64,000 nt of DNA from Actinomucor elegans (lineage: Eukaryota > Mucoromycota > Mucoromycetes > Mucorales > Mucoraceae): the NCBI GenBank assembly GCA_026027325.1, contig JAMSLZ010000001.1, forward strand, positions 248,001 through 312,000. The letters are read 5' to 3'. This document shows, piece after piece, positions 34,456-47,157 of the stretch. Position numbers and translations under genes: made by a program. Each line of letters begins with the position of its first letter. The first letter of the stretch is position 1. The notes beneath the pieces were generated by a model. The model did not search any database, was not told the DNA's origin, and saw nothing but the letters and a program-made list of their open reading frames with translations.

Positions 34456-36430
34456 AATTAAGAGCACTCTGTCAAAAATAAAGCCTAAATCTGTAATTTT
34501 ACAAGTTTTTGTTATTGATTATCAAAGAACTATATACATATTCATCTCTATCTATTCAAAGTGTATGCATCACTACCACTGTTAACGGACGTCGACACAT
34601 TAAGTACTAAAATCATTTCGTCAGACTTTTACTTAATTTTTGAATAATACAGCAGTATGTTTACATGGAAAATGCTTTAATAAAGTCTGTAAATAGTTTA
34701 ATTGCACATTGAACGGTAAAAAGAAAAATAAAAGCGCTCTTTTCCCTACTTGATGTTAACGCAATTTTCAGGTTTTTTTTTAAGAATACAATCGTCGTAA
34801 CTTGCATAATTACAATTGCAAAAAAAAAGTAATCCTATACTCCCAAATAGACATAATAGACGATGGTTATAAGCCATTATGTCTGTAATAAACTTCCTAC
34901 AATCTCTATAAAAAACAAAAGCAGAACATACAATGGGCCCTTACGTAGTATCTCATTTTGGGCTCATCTTTAGCATGTCAACTGTTCTCAGCCCAATGCC
35001 ACATGTGATTACTAAGACATGCTTAGATTGAGCCACTGAATCCAGCAGAGTTGTTAATCATTTGAAAAACAATATTATATATATACTTTGCATTTTTTTT
35101 TTGATTCACAATAAATGTATATTTCTTATAATTAATCATTTGCAGATCGCTTGGCCAATCTCCAAATCAATATTGCATTGGATTAGTCCATGTTTCAAAT
35201 GTGTTGCCGCATCGAACGCAGCCTCAAATCTATTTTGATATTCTTATTGCATCAGTAGCTTTGTGTATATTTGTTGTTTTATAGCTCTTGTTAACTAAAC
35301 ACTAGTTGCCTTTTTTTTCCTTGGCAAAACTATGTGTTTTGTTCTGTTTGTCCTACTTCGGCATCAATCATTACTTGAATTGATCATCCGAGTCACTTAA
35401 ATTATAGTTTATATAGCTAGTAGTACATATTGACGCGTTTTTTGCAATCAAGAAGCATAATAGTTACTCAAAAGTAATTTATATACATTTGTTTCATACT
35501 AGACTGATAGATGCGCGAAAAAAAAAATTAATAGATATCACTACTAAGTTCAATCAAGTATAGTACATTATCGTCATGAGAATTATCATTAATAATATGC
35601 GTCATCACTGTAACTTTTTTTTTTCGTCCTTTGTTTCAGTAGGCTTTGACCTTGTCACTGTTTCATAGCGGATGACCCTTCCAACCACAAAAAAATTTCG
35701 ACCCAATCAGGTACATCTATATAATATTACTGCCGCGACATTTGTGGGTGTAACAAGCAGCACATCTTTGCCGATGCGGATCCTAGGACTAAAAACAGCT
35801 AGCCAATTAAGCGGTACTAGTATTAGTGTTTTTTTTTGCCAAGGTCTTTATTAATTAGTGTACTGTAATCAAAGCGATTGTCTTTTTAGCGTACACGAAT
35901 TTATGATTCGACTTTATTAAGTAGATAGAAACAACCGCGGATGATGTTTTTTTTTTTAAAAAAAAAAGAGCGGGTACAAATGTAAAACCATTTGCCAGGT
36001 GCCAAATGTGCTACTTTGGAATACAAATTGATAGATATTCGTTGCACAAAAGAACTGACGATCACTTTTATAGTGAGTAAGCAGCCTTTTTCTTTATTAA
36101 ACACATTCAGTCTAAAAATAAGTGTTTTTATAGCACGTTGTAGATGTAGTTGTCTTGACAAAGAAACAAAAGAGAAAAAGAACAATGAAAAAAAAAAAAT
36201 ACAAATCCAAAAGGTCTCGAACCTCTTCTGTCTTTGTATATCTTATTCGGGTCCTTCATAACAAAAAGGACTTCCAATCACAAAAGGTATTATTTTATTG
36301 GGTGTTTCAAGACTGTATAACAACAACTAAAAAAGATTATCATCAAACGTATAAATACCCAGCTCTTTTCTCTTTGTTTCTTGCCACTTTTCCATAAATT
36401 ACATTAGACTCCACTCCTCTCCTTAATATC
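34456..36430. other. Spacer between proteases 3 and 4
   Basis: About 2 kb, AT-rich, no gene recognised. ORFs at 35672-35854 and 35992-36397 lack motifs and are interrupted by homopolymer runs. Confidence 0.5.
36350..36357 (+). promoter_or_regulatory. TATA box of protease 4
   Basis: TATAAATA, 81 bp upstream of the protease 4 ATG, at the usual distance for a core promoter with a short leader. Confidence 0.55.
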
Positions 36431-37703
36431 ATGCTGCGTAGAATAGCTCTTATTGCGCTTTTGTCTGTCAGCTTAATAAACCATATTACAAATGCCATAC
36501 CTATCAAAACCAATAACGATGTCATAAAGTTACCATTGATTAAAAGATCTTCTTTATCATTAAACAAAAGGGCATCATCCAGTAGATTTCGACTTTACGA
36601 CCAAGAACAGACAGAATATCTAATTAAAGTCAACATTGGCACGCCACCTCAAGAATTTTTAGTTTCCATAGACACTGGAAGGTACTTGAGACTACAAACA
36701 TCTTGATTATATAGTATTGACAGTTTCTAATAGTGCTGATATGTGGGTCCCATCACCATCATGCCCAGACAATGAATGTCCTTACAGCAAATTCAACAGC
36801 GATGCTTCCAGCACTTTTCATAATCCTGATAAAACATTCGCCATTCAATACGGAGCAGGCTCAATTGACGGCGACTACGGCCAAGACACCATTTACTTAG
36901 AAAACAATACACATCTGGCCATTAAACAACAAATGTTTGGATTAGCACGTTCAGCTAAAGACGGCATCCTTTCACTAGCCACTCAATCCAACGGCATCTT
37001 AGGTCTTGGATTCCCTGCTTTGACATCAGCCAGCGAGACGTATCAGCCTTTTGTCTATGCATTAGCTGAACAACACTTGATTTCGCAGCCTGTATTTTCC
37101 ATCGCTTTACAGCAAGAATCCATGATGATTGGAGGCGTTGATCAAGATTTTTACCAAGGCGATATTCATTATGTGCCCGTTACTAAAAACAGCAATATCA
37201 AAACAATGGAACCTGATTACACGTATTGGTCTGTGGGATTGAAAGCCTTGACAGTCAATGACACCAATGTCTTTGCTAATCAAGCTCCTAGAGACGTCAT
37301 TTTGGACACTGGCACCACCCTGTCCTACCTGGACCAAGCAACGGCTGAGAGAATCGTCAAACTCGTGACGCAAAAAGAACACGCCTCGTATGATCTGGAA
37401 TCCGAAGTGTATGTGGTCGACTGTAGTTTGAAAAACAGCGATATTATCTTAGATATTGCGTTCACTGCGCAAGAACAGCAGGATGTGCACCTAATGGTCC
37501 ATGTGCAAGACTTGGTTTTCCCTCTTTATGACGACGAAAAAAGCAATGAATGCGGATTTGGCATCACATACAACTTTGATAAAGAAAATACATATGTATT
37601 TGGTGGCACTATTCTAAGATCTGCCTATTTTGTATTCGATGTGGATCAAAAAAGAGTTGGCCTAGCTACTGCTATTCAATCTGCAAGTAAAGTAACTAAA
37701 TAG
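36431..37703 (+). CDS. Aspartic protease 4 of the array (A1 family, secreted)
   Basis: 406 aa, the shortest paralogue; exons 36431-36681 and 36734-37703, intron again inside DTG|S. Signal peptide MLRRIALIALLSVSLINHIT plus a propeptide with KR sites (LIKRSS, LNKRAS). Active-site motifs are DTGSADMWVP and ILDTGTTLSYL; flap IQYGAGSIDG. Cysteines are in CPDNECPYSKF and VDCSLKN/NECGFG. There is no hydrophobic C-terminal tail, so unlike copies 1 and 2 it is predicted to be released. It is closest in layout to copy 3 (both share DCxLKNS and end soon after the GLA/GFA strand), suggesting that 3 and 4 arose from one duplication. Confidence 0.92.
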
Positions 37704-40096
37704 ATAGATAACCTGGTTGTCCTGTTTAAGGCGAAGCCGATAAAATATAAATAGACTTGAAGACTCAAATTTTTATTCGTTTGATTTTTTTCATATATAT
37801 ATATATATAAAGTGCAAACAAAATACCAACAGTCGCTTTGATTTACAATTAATAAAGTTGCCTCTAAACTAATCTTCACTTTAAGATGATCGATATTTAT
37901 TGGCTGGCGATGGTTTAACATTATAATTTGAAACCCTCAAAAATTTTTGGTACGAGTTCTGATCTGCTTTCTCAAAAATGCGAATAATGAAAGTACAATC
38001 TTAATAAATCGTGCAGTTTCTATGCTTAAAAAAAATTGGTAATTTTTTACATACACTCAAATATATCCTTTTAATCCACGGTTATTATGGACCATGCATG
38101 TAAAACGCTTTCTATGTCCTCCACAAAATGGAAGGCCGTATTTGTAAATTGGCTTTAGGGTATTATCCTTTTTTGGAATTTCTCATTTTTGGCCCATTTC
38201 AACATGCCTAGATCTCTCAACTCATTTCGATCAAACATCGAGTATGATCAGCAGTAAATATTCAGGATAAAACGCTGTAATATTCAAGGCCGTTATTTGG
38301 CTGCGATCCAGTAAACAGATCGATGATAACAAGAAGCATTTCATATGACCATGCTTAATCATTTCTTGATTCAATGTCCCATCGATAGTAATCCATGCTC
38401 AAAATGAGTTGTTGCATCTATTAAAGTTTTTCATGACAAAATACAGGAAACATATCATGCCCCTTTCATGATGAGCAATGCATTATGCTGATGTGTTATA
38501 CCTTTTATCTGCTCATTTTGTGGCGTTTTCGGCACTTGGTGACTCAAATTAGCTTCGCAGTAATACAAACAACATAGTAAGTCAAATTGATTTACTTGCA
38601 AACAGTTCAATCATCGGCACCAATCGGCTTCCTTTTATCTATGGCTGAGTTCACTTCAAACACGTTCAAAAATAAAATAAATAAACTTGGCCTGTGCTTT
38701 GTGCTAGTATATCATTGGTTCAATCATATGTCGGACGAATCCTGCCACTTTTTTTTTCCATCAAAAATAAAAATAAAAATAAAAACTCTGTTTAATAATA
38801 GGTTGAATTAGAATCAAATGGTCGTAAAACATTATAAATTTCGAATAATCCAGCATATTTCTCAAAGACAATGTATTATTATAAAAAAATTACACTGTTC
38901 AAAAAAAAAGCACGTTTTTCTCTATAGTTTATCCGAAAACCATGGAGGATGTATCCTGTTGTCTTTCTGGACTCCGCCTTCTCTTGTCATTTTCATTGGG
39001 TAACGTGTCAACAAATGTGATCTCCGTCACAGTCTTCCGAGCTATCAATGTAGTCAAACTCCAACACTCGCTAATGGCATCATATCAATATGAACGTTTG
39101 GGCACAAAGAAGAATATAGACTCTTTTATGCTTTTACTGGAAATGATTTCCTTGTATTTCGCTTCATCGCTTGATGTAAGATTTTGTAATGCTACTGTAT
39201 ATAATGAATTCAATTCCCGAATAGTACTTTTTTATTCCACTAGATCCTATGCAGATTAATATATATATATATCCCATTGTACAAGTTTGTTTTCATAAAT
39301 AAAAAAGAACGGATCTACTTTCTACAATCTATCCGAAAATCAAATGATTATCACCATTTTTCTATTAATTCATACAAGACTTAGTAGGTTACCAGCAAAT
39401 GAAAACGGAAACTGGGTGTTTCAGTGCGTAACCATAAAGCGAGGTATGTTCTAGCCCTTTTTTATTTTTGAAAAAGACATTTTTTTTTCTCTTAGTAACA
39501 TGGTATTGCATTGAGTTCATAATGTCAAGATTACAGAAAAATACACCTTGTTTGACCTGATTTATAAAGTCGGTGTGCCCTAGAAAAGGGGGTGTAATGG
39601 TATACGTCACGTTTCATACATATATTAGTGGGCGTAAGTCGTTATTTGAAGCGTACCTAGTTGCGCAGTAAGCTTCTTTCCTTTGGGACAATATGTTTTT
39701 TTTATTATTATTATTTTTTTTTTGATATTTTTTTTTGATATTAAAACGTTAAAAAGAGGATAATTATGTAGTAGTAGGTAATAAGTTGTATATAATCCTA
39801 AAAAGATAAATACTTGTTTTTGATGGTAAGGAAGAAAAAATTCCTTTTGTTTCAGTGTAAAAAGATGAAGAGTTATAATCATTGAATAGTGTGTGTGTTT
39901 TGAAATAAACTTTGTACATTGGTGAATGTTTCTCGATGAAAACATTAGAAAGAAAGAAGGAGTTTGTTGAAGTGGAAGGATATGTATAGAATAAGTATGT
40001 ATGTAAGGTATTTTTTTTTTGAGTGGATTTTTTCTTTTCTTTGTTGAATCGCTTATTTTTCTGTTTTTTTGGGACTTTTTGAATAGGTTTCTCTTT
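37704..40096. other. Intergenic region after the protease array
   Basis: About 2.4 kb without a supported gene. The best copy of the dispersed motif is at 38393-38419 (CATGCTCAAAATGAGTTG then TTGCATCT); related fragments occur around 38190-38330. The stretch 39625-40096 is very T-rich and is probably the 3' UTR or downstream DNA of the minus-strand gene. Confidence 0.45.
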
Positions 40097-41026
40097 TTAA
40101 ACGCGAAGTAATGAAGATGCAATAGGACTTGGTGGAGTCGGTCCAGCCGGGTATGATTTGGTAGTGAGTTTGGTATCTTTTGTCAAGGTAGTATCAACCA
40201 GTAGTTTTTTAGTAGGCTTAATGTCTTTTTCTTGACCATCCCCTTCTTCTCTTTGTCTTTTAATACCAGTAGACTTGGTAGACTCCAAAGAAGACGCGTC
40301 CTTGGTAGAAACCTCATTAGGAGAAGCAACAATAGGAATAGGTAACCATTCTTCCTCTTCTTCTTTAGTCTCTTCAAGCTTCAAGTCGTGTTCTTCTTCT
40401 GGTGGAGAAGGTAGGGTATTATCATGTAACAAGAAATCATGGCTATCTGTTGTATTGATAAGAGCAGCAATTAATTTTTCTTCTTCAGTAATTTCATCTT
40501 CTTCAAGAGAGGCCATGTCAATAAAAGAGTTGGTATGAGATAGAACATCCTGAGAGTTAGACATCAATTTATTCTCTTCCTCTAGCCATGACCAGTCACC
40601 TGATATACTTTCTCCATCACTATTGGTGGTAGGATTGGCACTGGTAGGTAAGAAGCTATTGTTACTGTAATCAATCACTGATGAATTATCACTATTGCTG
40701 CTAGCAAAAGACACCAAGGCATCCAGTGTTTCATCATCTACAGTACTAACGGTTGGATTATTATCAAACCACCAGTCCTCTTCACTAGTAGCAGAAGCAA
40801 TTTCAGCAGTGAGTCTTTCCTCTTCGCTACGTACGTATTCCCAGATTCTGAAGAAAAGATAAATACAAGAGCTTTTAGAGTTAATCTAATAATACCTTGA
40901 TGATAAAAGTACTTTTCTCAACGAAGTTTCTGATTTGGGCTGTACACTTGGATACACCTTTTCTTGACTGGCAGAAGCAATACGTTCCATTATAATCTTA
41001 TCAAAGTGAATTGATGAGTGTTCCAT
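40097..41026 (-). CDS. Unknown acidic, Ser-rich protein
   Basis: Two exons (41026-40896 and 40847-40097, 48-nt intron) give 293 aa. I do not recognise it. The N-terminus (about 60 aa) looks structured, with KVLLSSRIWEYVRSEEERLT, while the rest is low complexity: Ser/Asn-rich (SSNSDNSSVIDYSNNS), then Glu-rich (EETKEEEEEW), then a basic stretch (GIKRQREEG, KPTKKLL) and a Pro/Ser tail. Tryptophans sit in acidic contexts (EEDWWFD, GDWSWLEEE), a pattern seen in some transcriptional activation or binding segments, but that is only an inference. KRQREEG...KPTKK could be a nuclear localisation signal. Confidence 0.75.
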
Positions 41027-41257
41027 CTTTCTTTTATAACTTAATTGACTTTATTATTGTTTAATATGTGTTGTATATGTATAAAGAACGAGTTCGATAG
41101 AAGGACTAGAGGTTTATATAGGAAAAAGTACAACTTCGAGAAAGAAAAGCAAAAGAAAAGTGGGGGATGTAAAAAAAGTATTTATATTGGAAATTCGGAC
41201 TTTGAAAACGAACAGTTTAGAAATCGTGTGATCCGATTGTTCCGCCTAGTTGGCAGT

Positions 41258-42327
41258 TTACATTCTAGAAGAAGAAACAAGAGCTCCACCATCCACCACA
41301 ATAACAGCACCAGCTGTATATTGTCCAGCTCTAGAACTCAAGTAGATACAAGTGCCAGCAATGTCTTCTGGACTACCAACACGACCAATAGGTACAGCAC
41401 TAATAATAGCATCACCACGTTCCTTCAGGGTAGCTGCCATCATCTTGCTAGGGAAAGAGCCTGGTGCAATAGCATTGACCAAGATGTTCTCTCTGCCCAT
41501 CTTACCAGCTAAATGACGTGTCAAATGGTGCACGGCAGCTTTAGATGCTGAATAGGCATAGGTTTCTAATCCTGGAGGCTGAATTTATATTTTGACGTGA
41601 GTTTCAATTCATTAAACGCATAATTAAGTTTTCTTACAGATTCACCATTAATAGAACCAATGTTAATGACACGAGAAGGCACATCCTTGGTAGCGTTAGC
41701 TCTCAAAAGAGGAAGGCAGCTATATGACAGGTAAGTGTTTATATCGTAAGGATTATTTATGGCTTACTTACGCTTGTGTTAATGTGAAAATACGAGTCAC
41801 GTTGAGGTTCATGACCTTTTGGAAAGCAGCATCAGGATAAGTATCAAGAGGAGCACCCCAAGTAGCGCCTGCATTATTGACGAGTACATCCAAATCTATA
41901 ATAGGCAATGTGTTAATCTTTATCTAAACTACACAAGGTATGCCGTACTTACGATTTTCGCGTTTACTCAGCTCGGCAACGAGCTTCTTAATATCTTCAA
42001 CGTTCTGTAAATCAGCTGGTAAGGCAATACACTGACCGGGACCTAAAGCAGATAGCTTTTCTGCAACCTATCGTATACAAAAGAATGAATTGCCATTGCA
42101 TTACGCGGATACTGATTTATCTGTTACCTCATCACAGGCCTTTGCTGAACGGCTGCTAATATACACTTTGGCTCCACCTTGAACAAAGCCCTAGTTGCCT
42201 ATTTAGACTGTGTTTTTCTCGATAATAATAAGATACCTACAGTAGCAATCATCTCACCAATACCACGAGAACCACCAGTAACTAAAACAACCTTATCCTT
42301 GACACTGAAAAGACTTTGAACATCCAT
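41258..42327 (-). CDS. Short-chain dehydrogenase/reductase (SDR, classical type)
   Basis: NAD(P)-dependent oxidoreductase of 263 aa; substrate unknown. Six exons on the minus strand: 42327-42241, 42190-42128, 42067-41953, 41895-41772, 41719-41638 and 41578-41258, all phase-consistent. Cofactor motif TGGSRGIG (TGxxxGxG) is at residues about 17-24, then NNAG. The catalytic serine is in INIGSINGES, and YxxxK is in YAYSASKAAVHH. C-terminal segments NAIAPGSFPSKM and GAVIVVDGGALV are typical of classical SDRs such as 3-oxoacyl-reductase-like (RhlG/FabG) enzymes. No signal peptide; the C-terminus SSSRM is not far from a PTS1-like SRM/SRL tripeptide, so peroxisomal import is conceivable but unproven. 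Confidence 0.93.
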
Positions 42328-42492
42328 TTTTCACTAAAGCAAGAAAACTAAATACGAAACAAAGAAAAAAAAAGTCAATTGTGGAGAAAGACCGAATTTA
42401 AAGCACCCAATCTGGTAGTGAAAAAAGATGACTAAGGATTTTCCAGCTTCCAAAACATTGAAGGAAAAAGAATGAATAATGCTATATCAAAT

Positions 42493-42768
42493 TTATTCAT
42501 ATTGACATTCTTTAGTTAGCTTGGGTTGATATTGACGAATAACCTGTGGCACAGTCGATTGTACTGTTTCTTTAAGCTTTTGTAATAATGAATCCTGTTC
42601 TTGACCGATACAGCCAAGTTGCTTCTCTTCATCATCCTCTTCTTCAATAGTGAATAACTTTGTGGCCCAAGATTTGATCACATTGGATTCCTGATCGATA
42701 TCTTTTGTTCGACTTTTGTGGGTTGCTGTAAATGTAATACTGGTATTTACTTTAATACCGTCCAACAT
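42493..42768 (-). CDS. Unknown small protein
   Basis: Open frame of 91 aa between the SDR and F-box genes on the same strand. Not recognised. It starts MLDGIKVNTSITFTATHKSR, has an acidic patch (FTIEEEDDEEKQ) and a C-terminal amphipathic helix-like half (LLQKLKETVQSTVPQVIRQY). The ATG is preceded by a pyrimidine-poor ...TTACACAG, which might be a splice acceptor, so an additional upstream exon is possible, but I found no phase-compatible donor. A TATA-like (TA)n stretch lies about 90 bp upstream, near 42860. Confidence 0.5.
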   Translation of the reverse strand: MLDGIKVNTSITFTATHKSRTKDIDQESNVIKSWATKLFTIEEEDDEEKQLGCIGQEQDSLLQKLKETVQSTVPQVIRQYQPKLTKECQYE

Positions 42769-43060
42769 GCCTGTGTAATTTAAAAAAAAAGTGCAAATTG
42801 AACTGGGGTGAATGTCTTTTGTAATAACTCTGTTGAGAAGAGAAGTATATCCATGGCTTTATATATATATATAAACTTTCTCAAAGGGGAATCCTGACAA
42901 CTACTTGTCAAAGAGTAGATTGCTTTGTCACTGAATTAACTACATATTACACAAACTACATGGATATCGATTGTTTTACTGGTTTGATTGTGCTTATGCA
43001 GGTCTTTTTTCTTTTTCTTTCGTTACGTTCATCAGACTACAGAGATCAATGACAAGAGAG

Positions 43061-44661
43061 CTAGGTAAAAGACCACGTTCTTACTAGACTAGTACTGGCT
43101 TCTTTAACGCGAACAATAGCCACGATTTTATCCTCATCAAAACCCAAGGTTTCGATACAAGCATCTGGCAATTCATTCATATTGGATTGATCTCGAAAGC
43201 TATGCAGGGTTATTTTACATTCACCTGGAGCTTGCAAATCCCACACCTTGATGCCAGATCGATCTCCACTCACCAATTTGTGCTGATTCACAGCTAACGC
43301 ATCCACATTAAAGGTATGTCCATAAAGAGTCTGCTGAAATCGAATGTCGAGTCTACCATTGTGTGCAGTAGCCACTATGTATTGCTTCATAGTATTATTA
43401 GCATGGGCCGTAATAAGATAAGGCGGCGAGTAAGACATGGCTGTAATGCGTTCGGATAGCGCGTGGCGAGGTGTGTTAGAAGCAAGGCCGGAGGGTATCA
43501 GAGGCTCATGGTCGATTACAAAGCCTTGTGTAGAAGACAATACGGATTGTGACGATAAAACAATCTCTTGAATTCCTACAGATGTGTTTGCTGTTCCCGT
43601 AGTAGATGCAAAGAGGCCAAAACAAACGATGATTTTCCATAGCGATTTCTTTTTACCTTTAGAGCGATGCATATCTATCACAACAGGTGCCCAATCCACA
43701 GGGCTTTGCAGGTGATGCAGTAGCTGTAATTGACCAGTAATTGAATCCATGTGAAATACAGACAATTGCATGTCTTTTGTGTATATGAGTATCATTGGAT
43801 AATCAAACCCAATTGAAGTTACTTTAGATGTGCTGCGCTTTGTAGGAAAGTAGGTTACAGTTTCTGTAATAGAGTCTGTAATTGTCCATAAAGTAAATCC
43901 GCCATTTGAATAGCCAGCTACCAAATAACCAGGATTTGTGCTCTTTTCAACTAGTTTTAAACATGTAATACTAGTACTACAAGCATCGCTAACAAGATCC
44001 ACCGCTTGAAGTTGACATATTATACCTGGAGGTCGTATAGTGCCATTGTACTTCCAAACATCCACTATCGAATTAAAGCTTTGTGCAATAAACAATGTAT
44101 CATGCGAAAACTGAAGATGGTGTTGAGAGTTATTGCTGTTGTTGTTAACTGCGCCATTGGGTATGTCCAAGATATTACTAATATCGCAATTGCCTGGGTA
44201 CAATTACTGAATCAATATATGAACTAGTAATAATCAAACTAGCTTTTTTTTAAATACCTTGCAGCCAGTTATGGTGGATCCTATATTTCATTTTCCAGCT
44301 GCCTCCATACTTGGTTGCAGAAGAGCGTCTGCTACGCTTATCGTTCATAGTGGACTGTTTGAAGCCAGGATCTCGAAATCGGTTCATAAATAAAGGCTTC
44401 CACAACTATTCGCAATAATGTTAGTACCCCATTTATTTAATTATCCATTTTCATTACCATTTCATCGTTAGCCATGCGAGACCAATTCATACTGACTACG
44501 GCACATTGTACTAAATCTCTGCAAGATAAGAAGCTAAACACTTTCAGTACCAACTCTTTTGAAAACAGACACGAAACAAAATCTATTCCGTTTGCCTGCA
44601 CCGTAACAGCTGGTTGCTTTGTTGATCTCGACCATTTCTGGCGTTTTCTTTGAACCGACAT
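43061..44661 (-). CDS. F-box/WD40-repeat protein
   Basis: Likely substrate receptor of an SCF ubiquitin ligase. Three exons on the minus strand (44661-44458, 44405-44258, 44193-43061) give 494 aa. An N-terminal F-box at about residues 30-75 contains ELVLKVFSFLSCRDLVQCA and VSMNWSRMANDEMLWKPLF. A linker rich in basic residues follows, then WD40-like blades with recognisable ends such as VDVWKYNG, FTLWTITD, YGHTFNVDALAV...SGDRSGIKVWDL and the final RTWSF. Splicing at 44457/44406 joins NDEM to LWKPLF, the usual F-box continuation. The substrate is unknown. Confidence 0.86.
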
Positions 44662-45015
44662 TTAGGATAATCTGTTGAAAACGTTCCAAGTTATGCGATA
44701 TATTTTATTTGTTGTCTCCTCCTCCTTTTCCCCCCAACTCAACTGCGTGCTGGGTTTCAATTATTGTTTAAGATTTCTTTGGTTTAATATCACTCGGACC
44801 GTTGTCTCTGCGGCATATATTACATGTTTTGGGTATTTCGTAAGTACAGCCATATACGCTATTAAAAGCGTGTGATGGCAGTTTTTATTTTAGTCTTTAT
44901 AATGGCAATAGATGCATTAATAGAAAATTAAATGTTGAGATAAAAAAAAAAGCATACAGTTTATCTTTCGTTATTTGATAAATAGAATATATTCATTGTA
45001 CAGCAGTTAATCAGT

Positions 45016-45065
<50 letters not shown>

Positions 45066-47157
45066 TTCGACAGTTAATTCTGAACATATAACAATTATCA
45101 AATGCAACATTAAACGAGATTAACCGAGAAATCTCAAACTGCTGAAAATGGGATGATTTCTGTAAATTTCAAACACCACCCAATCCTTAACATTTGACTG
45201 ACGCATTTAAAAAAGAATAGTTTATACACAAGAAGCAATGTACATTTCTACGGATTTTGTACATAACAGTATATTTTTCTAGATTTTTGTAACTATAACT
45301 ATGGCTGCATTTTAAAAATAACTTTTGTATCAGTATCGATGAATTCTTGGAATTATAATATGTACCATAATTCATAATAATAGTTATTCAATTCTATGCA
45401 CATTTAAATATTACGCAAGTTTTGTTAATCGACTTTTTATATGTGCTGCAATGGTATTACTCAGAAGTATATTGGAAATTCGTTCTGGCCCTCAGTTGTG
45501 AACTTTTTTATTTCCTGCACCATTTGACCAGTTCGGGTCCTGCAAGGAGAAGAATCTTCTCTCCTGGGAACCCATCGGGAAGCTAAAAAAGAATTGTCAA
45601 TATAGTTTAAACTGACTTTTGAGTAATATATATAAAAAAAAATCAATAAACAAAATTTGTGTAGGATTTATATGTGTGTGAACAATTGTTTAATTCTGGA
45701 GAGTTTCTTTGATAAAAGATCCATCTTATAATCCTTTTAGTAATTTAATTGTGGCTCGAGTGTTTTATATATATAATGTATCAGCGTTTACAAGTTTCTC
45801 AAAAACTTAATTAGAGTCTCAATAAAATCTTGCATGTGTGACTGAATCTGAAATACGGCTCCTCCTACTTTTATATCTGATAAAATCATCTATTTGGTAG
45901 CTCGAGGATTTTCAGGTTTAATGCTCATCTGATTAATGTGCTATGTTTGAATAAAATGCTAAATCTATCTTTGTTTGTCTAAAATATAATACATATGCCG
46001 CATTCACTACTAACGAAAAAGTAATTGTATATATTTCATTGATAGAATGTCTAATCATTTATAGTTCTCTCATTGGATCTCTGTCTAATGCTGCATGTTC
46101 GGAATGAGCAGTTGCACATGTGAAATCTGAGTTATTTGAATTGTTCCAATGCATTACTTGTCTTGCTTACAATTGTTGATTCCAAGCCTATAGTATGAAT
46201 GGAAAAATTTGTTCTTTTCTTTCTTAACAAGGCATTAATCAGTTCTTGGTTTAATTATGCTATATTGATGGATCAGTATCACTAGATATATCGACTATCG
46301 GTAATTTGAAAACCGGCAGTATCTTTTAAACGCTAACAGACAGTTACTGTTCTACAACTGTTACACCCTGTTTAAGTCGAGCTTGAATTATAGGAAAATT
46401 TTGTCTGCTTTGATCAATACCCATCAGACCGTTCGTCTAGACTATGATGTTTATAAACTATACTTTTTCGAGTATATAAAAACGAGTTCGTTTCTGTTCA
46501 GTAATACAAGCATCTCAAGATCTTTTTTTTTTTTCAAAGATACCAGCTGTGTATGTATCGGAAGATCTCTTGTCCAAAGATATCTAAATCATCCTGTGTA
46601 ATGTGTGCCCTCAGGTAAGGTTAAGATGCCCGCCCTTTTTTTTTTTTTTTTTTGTTTACCCATGAGCTTTCTGCTTATGAATTTGATTCGTGTAATACAC
46701 TACATTAAAAAAAAAAAGAAAGTCTATGTACCCCTAATAAAACTAAAAAAAATAAAAATAAAAATAAAAAAAAGATAGCGTTATTATCCCCAAAAGCATT
46801 TGCCATGTTGTTATATTATGAATTCATAGATAGGCATAAAGGAGAACATGGTATCGCCCTTTGAATAGACGTAGGTAGCGCTTCTTAGCGCATGGACACG
46901 TTGCTCAGGAACGGAGCAAAGTTACATAAAAAGTCTAACGGATGATGTTTTTTTTTATAATAGAAAAACCGGATTTACTTTGGTACTATTGTTTGAATCC
47001 GAATAAGTAATTCTTCACATTTCATACATTTCTATTCATAGGCATATCACGGATTATATGAAAAAAGTTGAAGATTTTATTTATTGAGATAGTATAATAC
47101 AAGATAGATGAATAGAAAAAAGGGTATGTTGTGGTGAAAATTTATATATATATATAG
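44662..47157. other. AT-rich intergenic region with a very long T run
   Basis: About 2.5 kb with no supported gene. It holds the 45-nt T tract at 45018-45062, a dispersed-motif copy at 46093-46119, and a T17-18 tract near 46637-46654. A 61-aa minus-strand ORF at 45461-45646 has unusually GC-rich, basic content (PRREDSSPCRTRTGQ) but no recognisable family. Confidence 0.45.
45018..45062. repeat. T45 homopolymer
   Basis: Uninterrupted run of 45 T, the longest homopolymer in the window. Length may be unreliable in an assembly. Confidence 0.95.

Noticed and set aside
45520..45560. tRNA B-box-like AGTTCGGGTCC
   Set aside because: The invariant A is missing and no A box or acceptor stem lies at the right distance. 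No tRNA or rRNA gene was found in the window.
45461..45646. 61-aa minus-strand ORF with basic, GC-rich centre
   Set aside because: Acceptor-like sequence precedes it and composition is odd, but there is no family match, donor or continuation; left unannotated.
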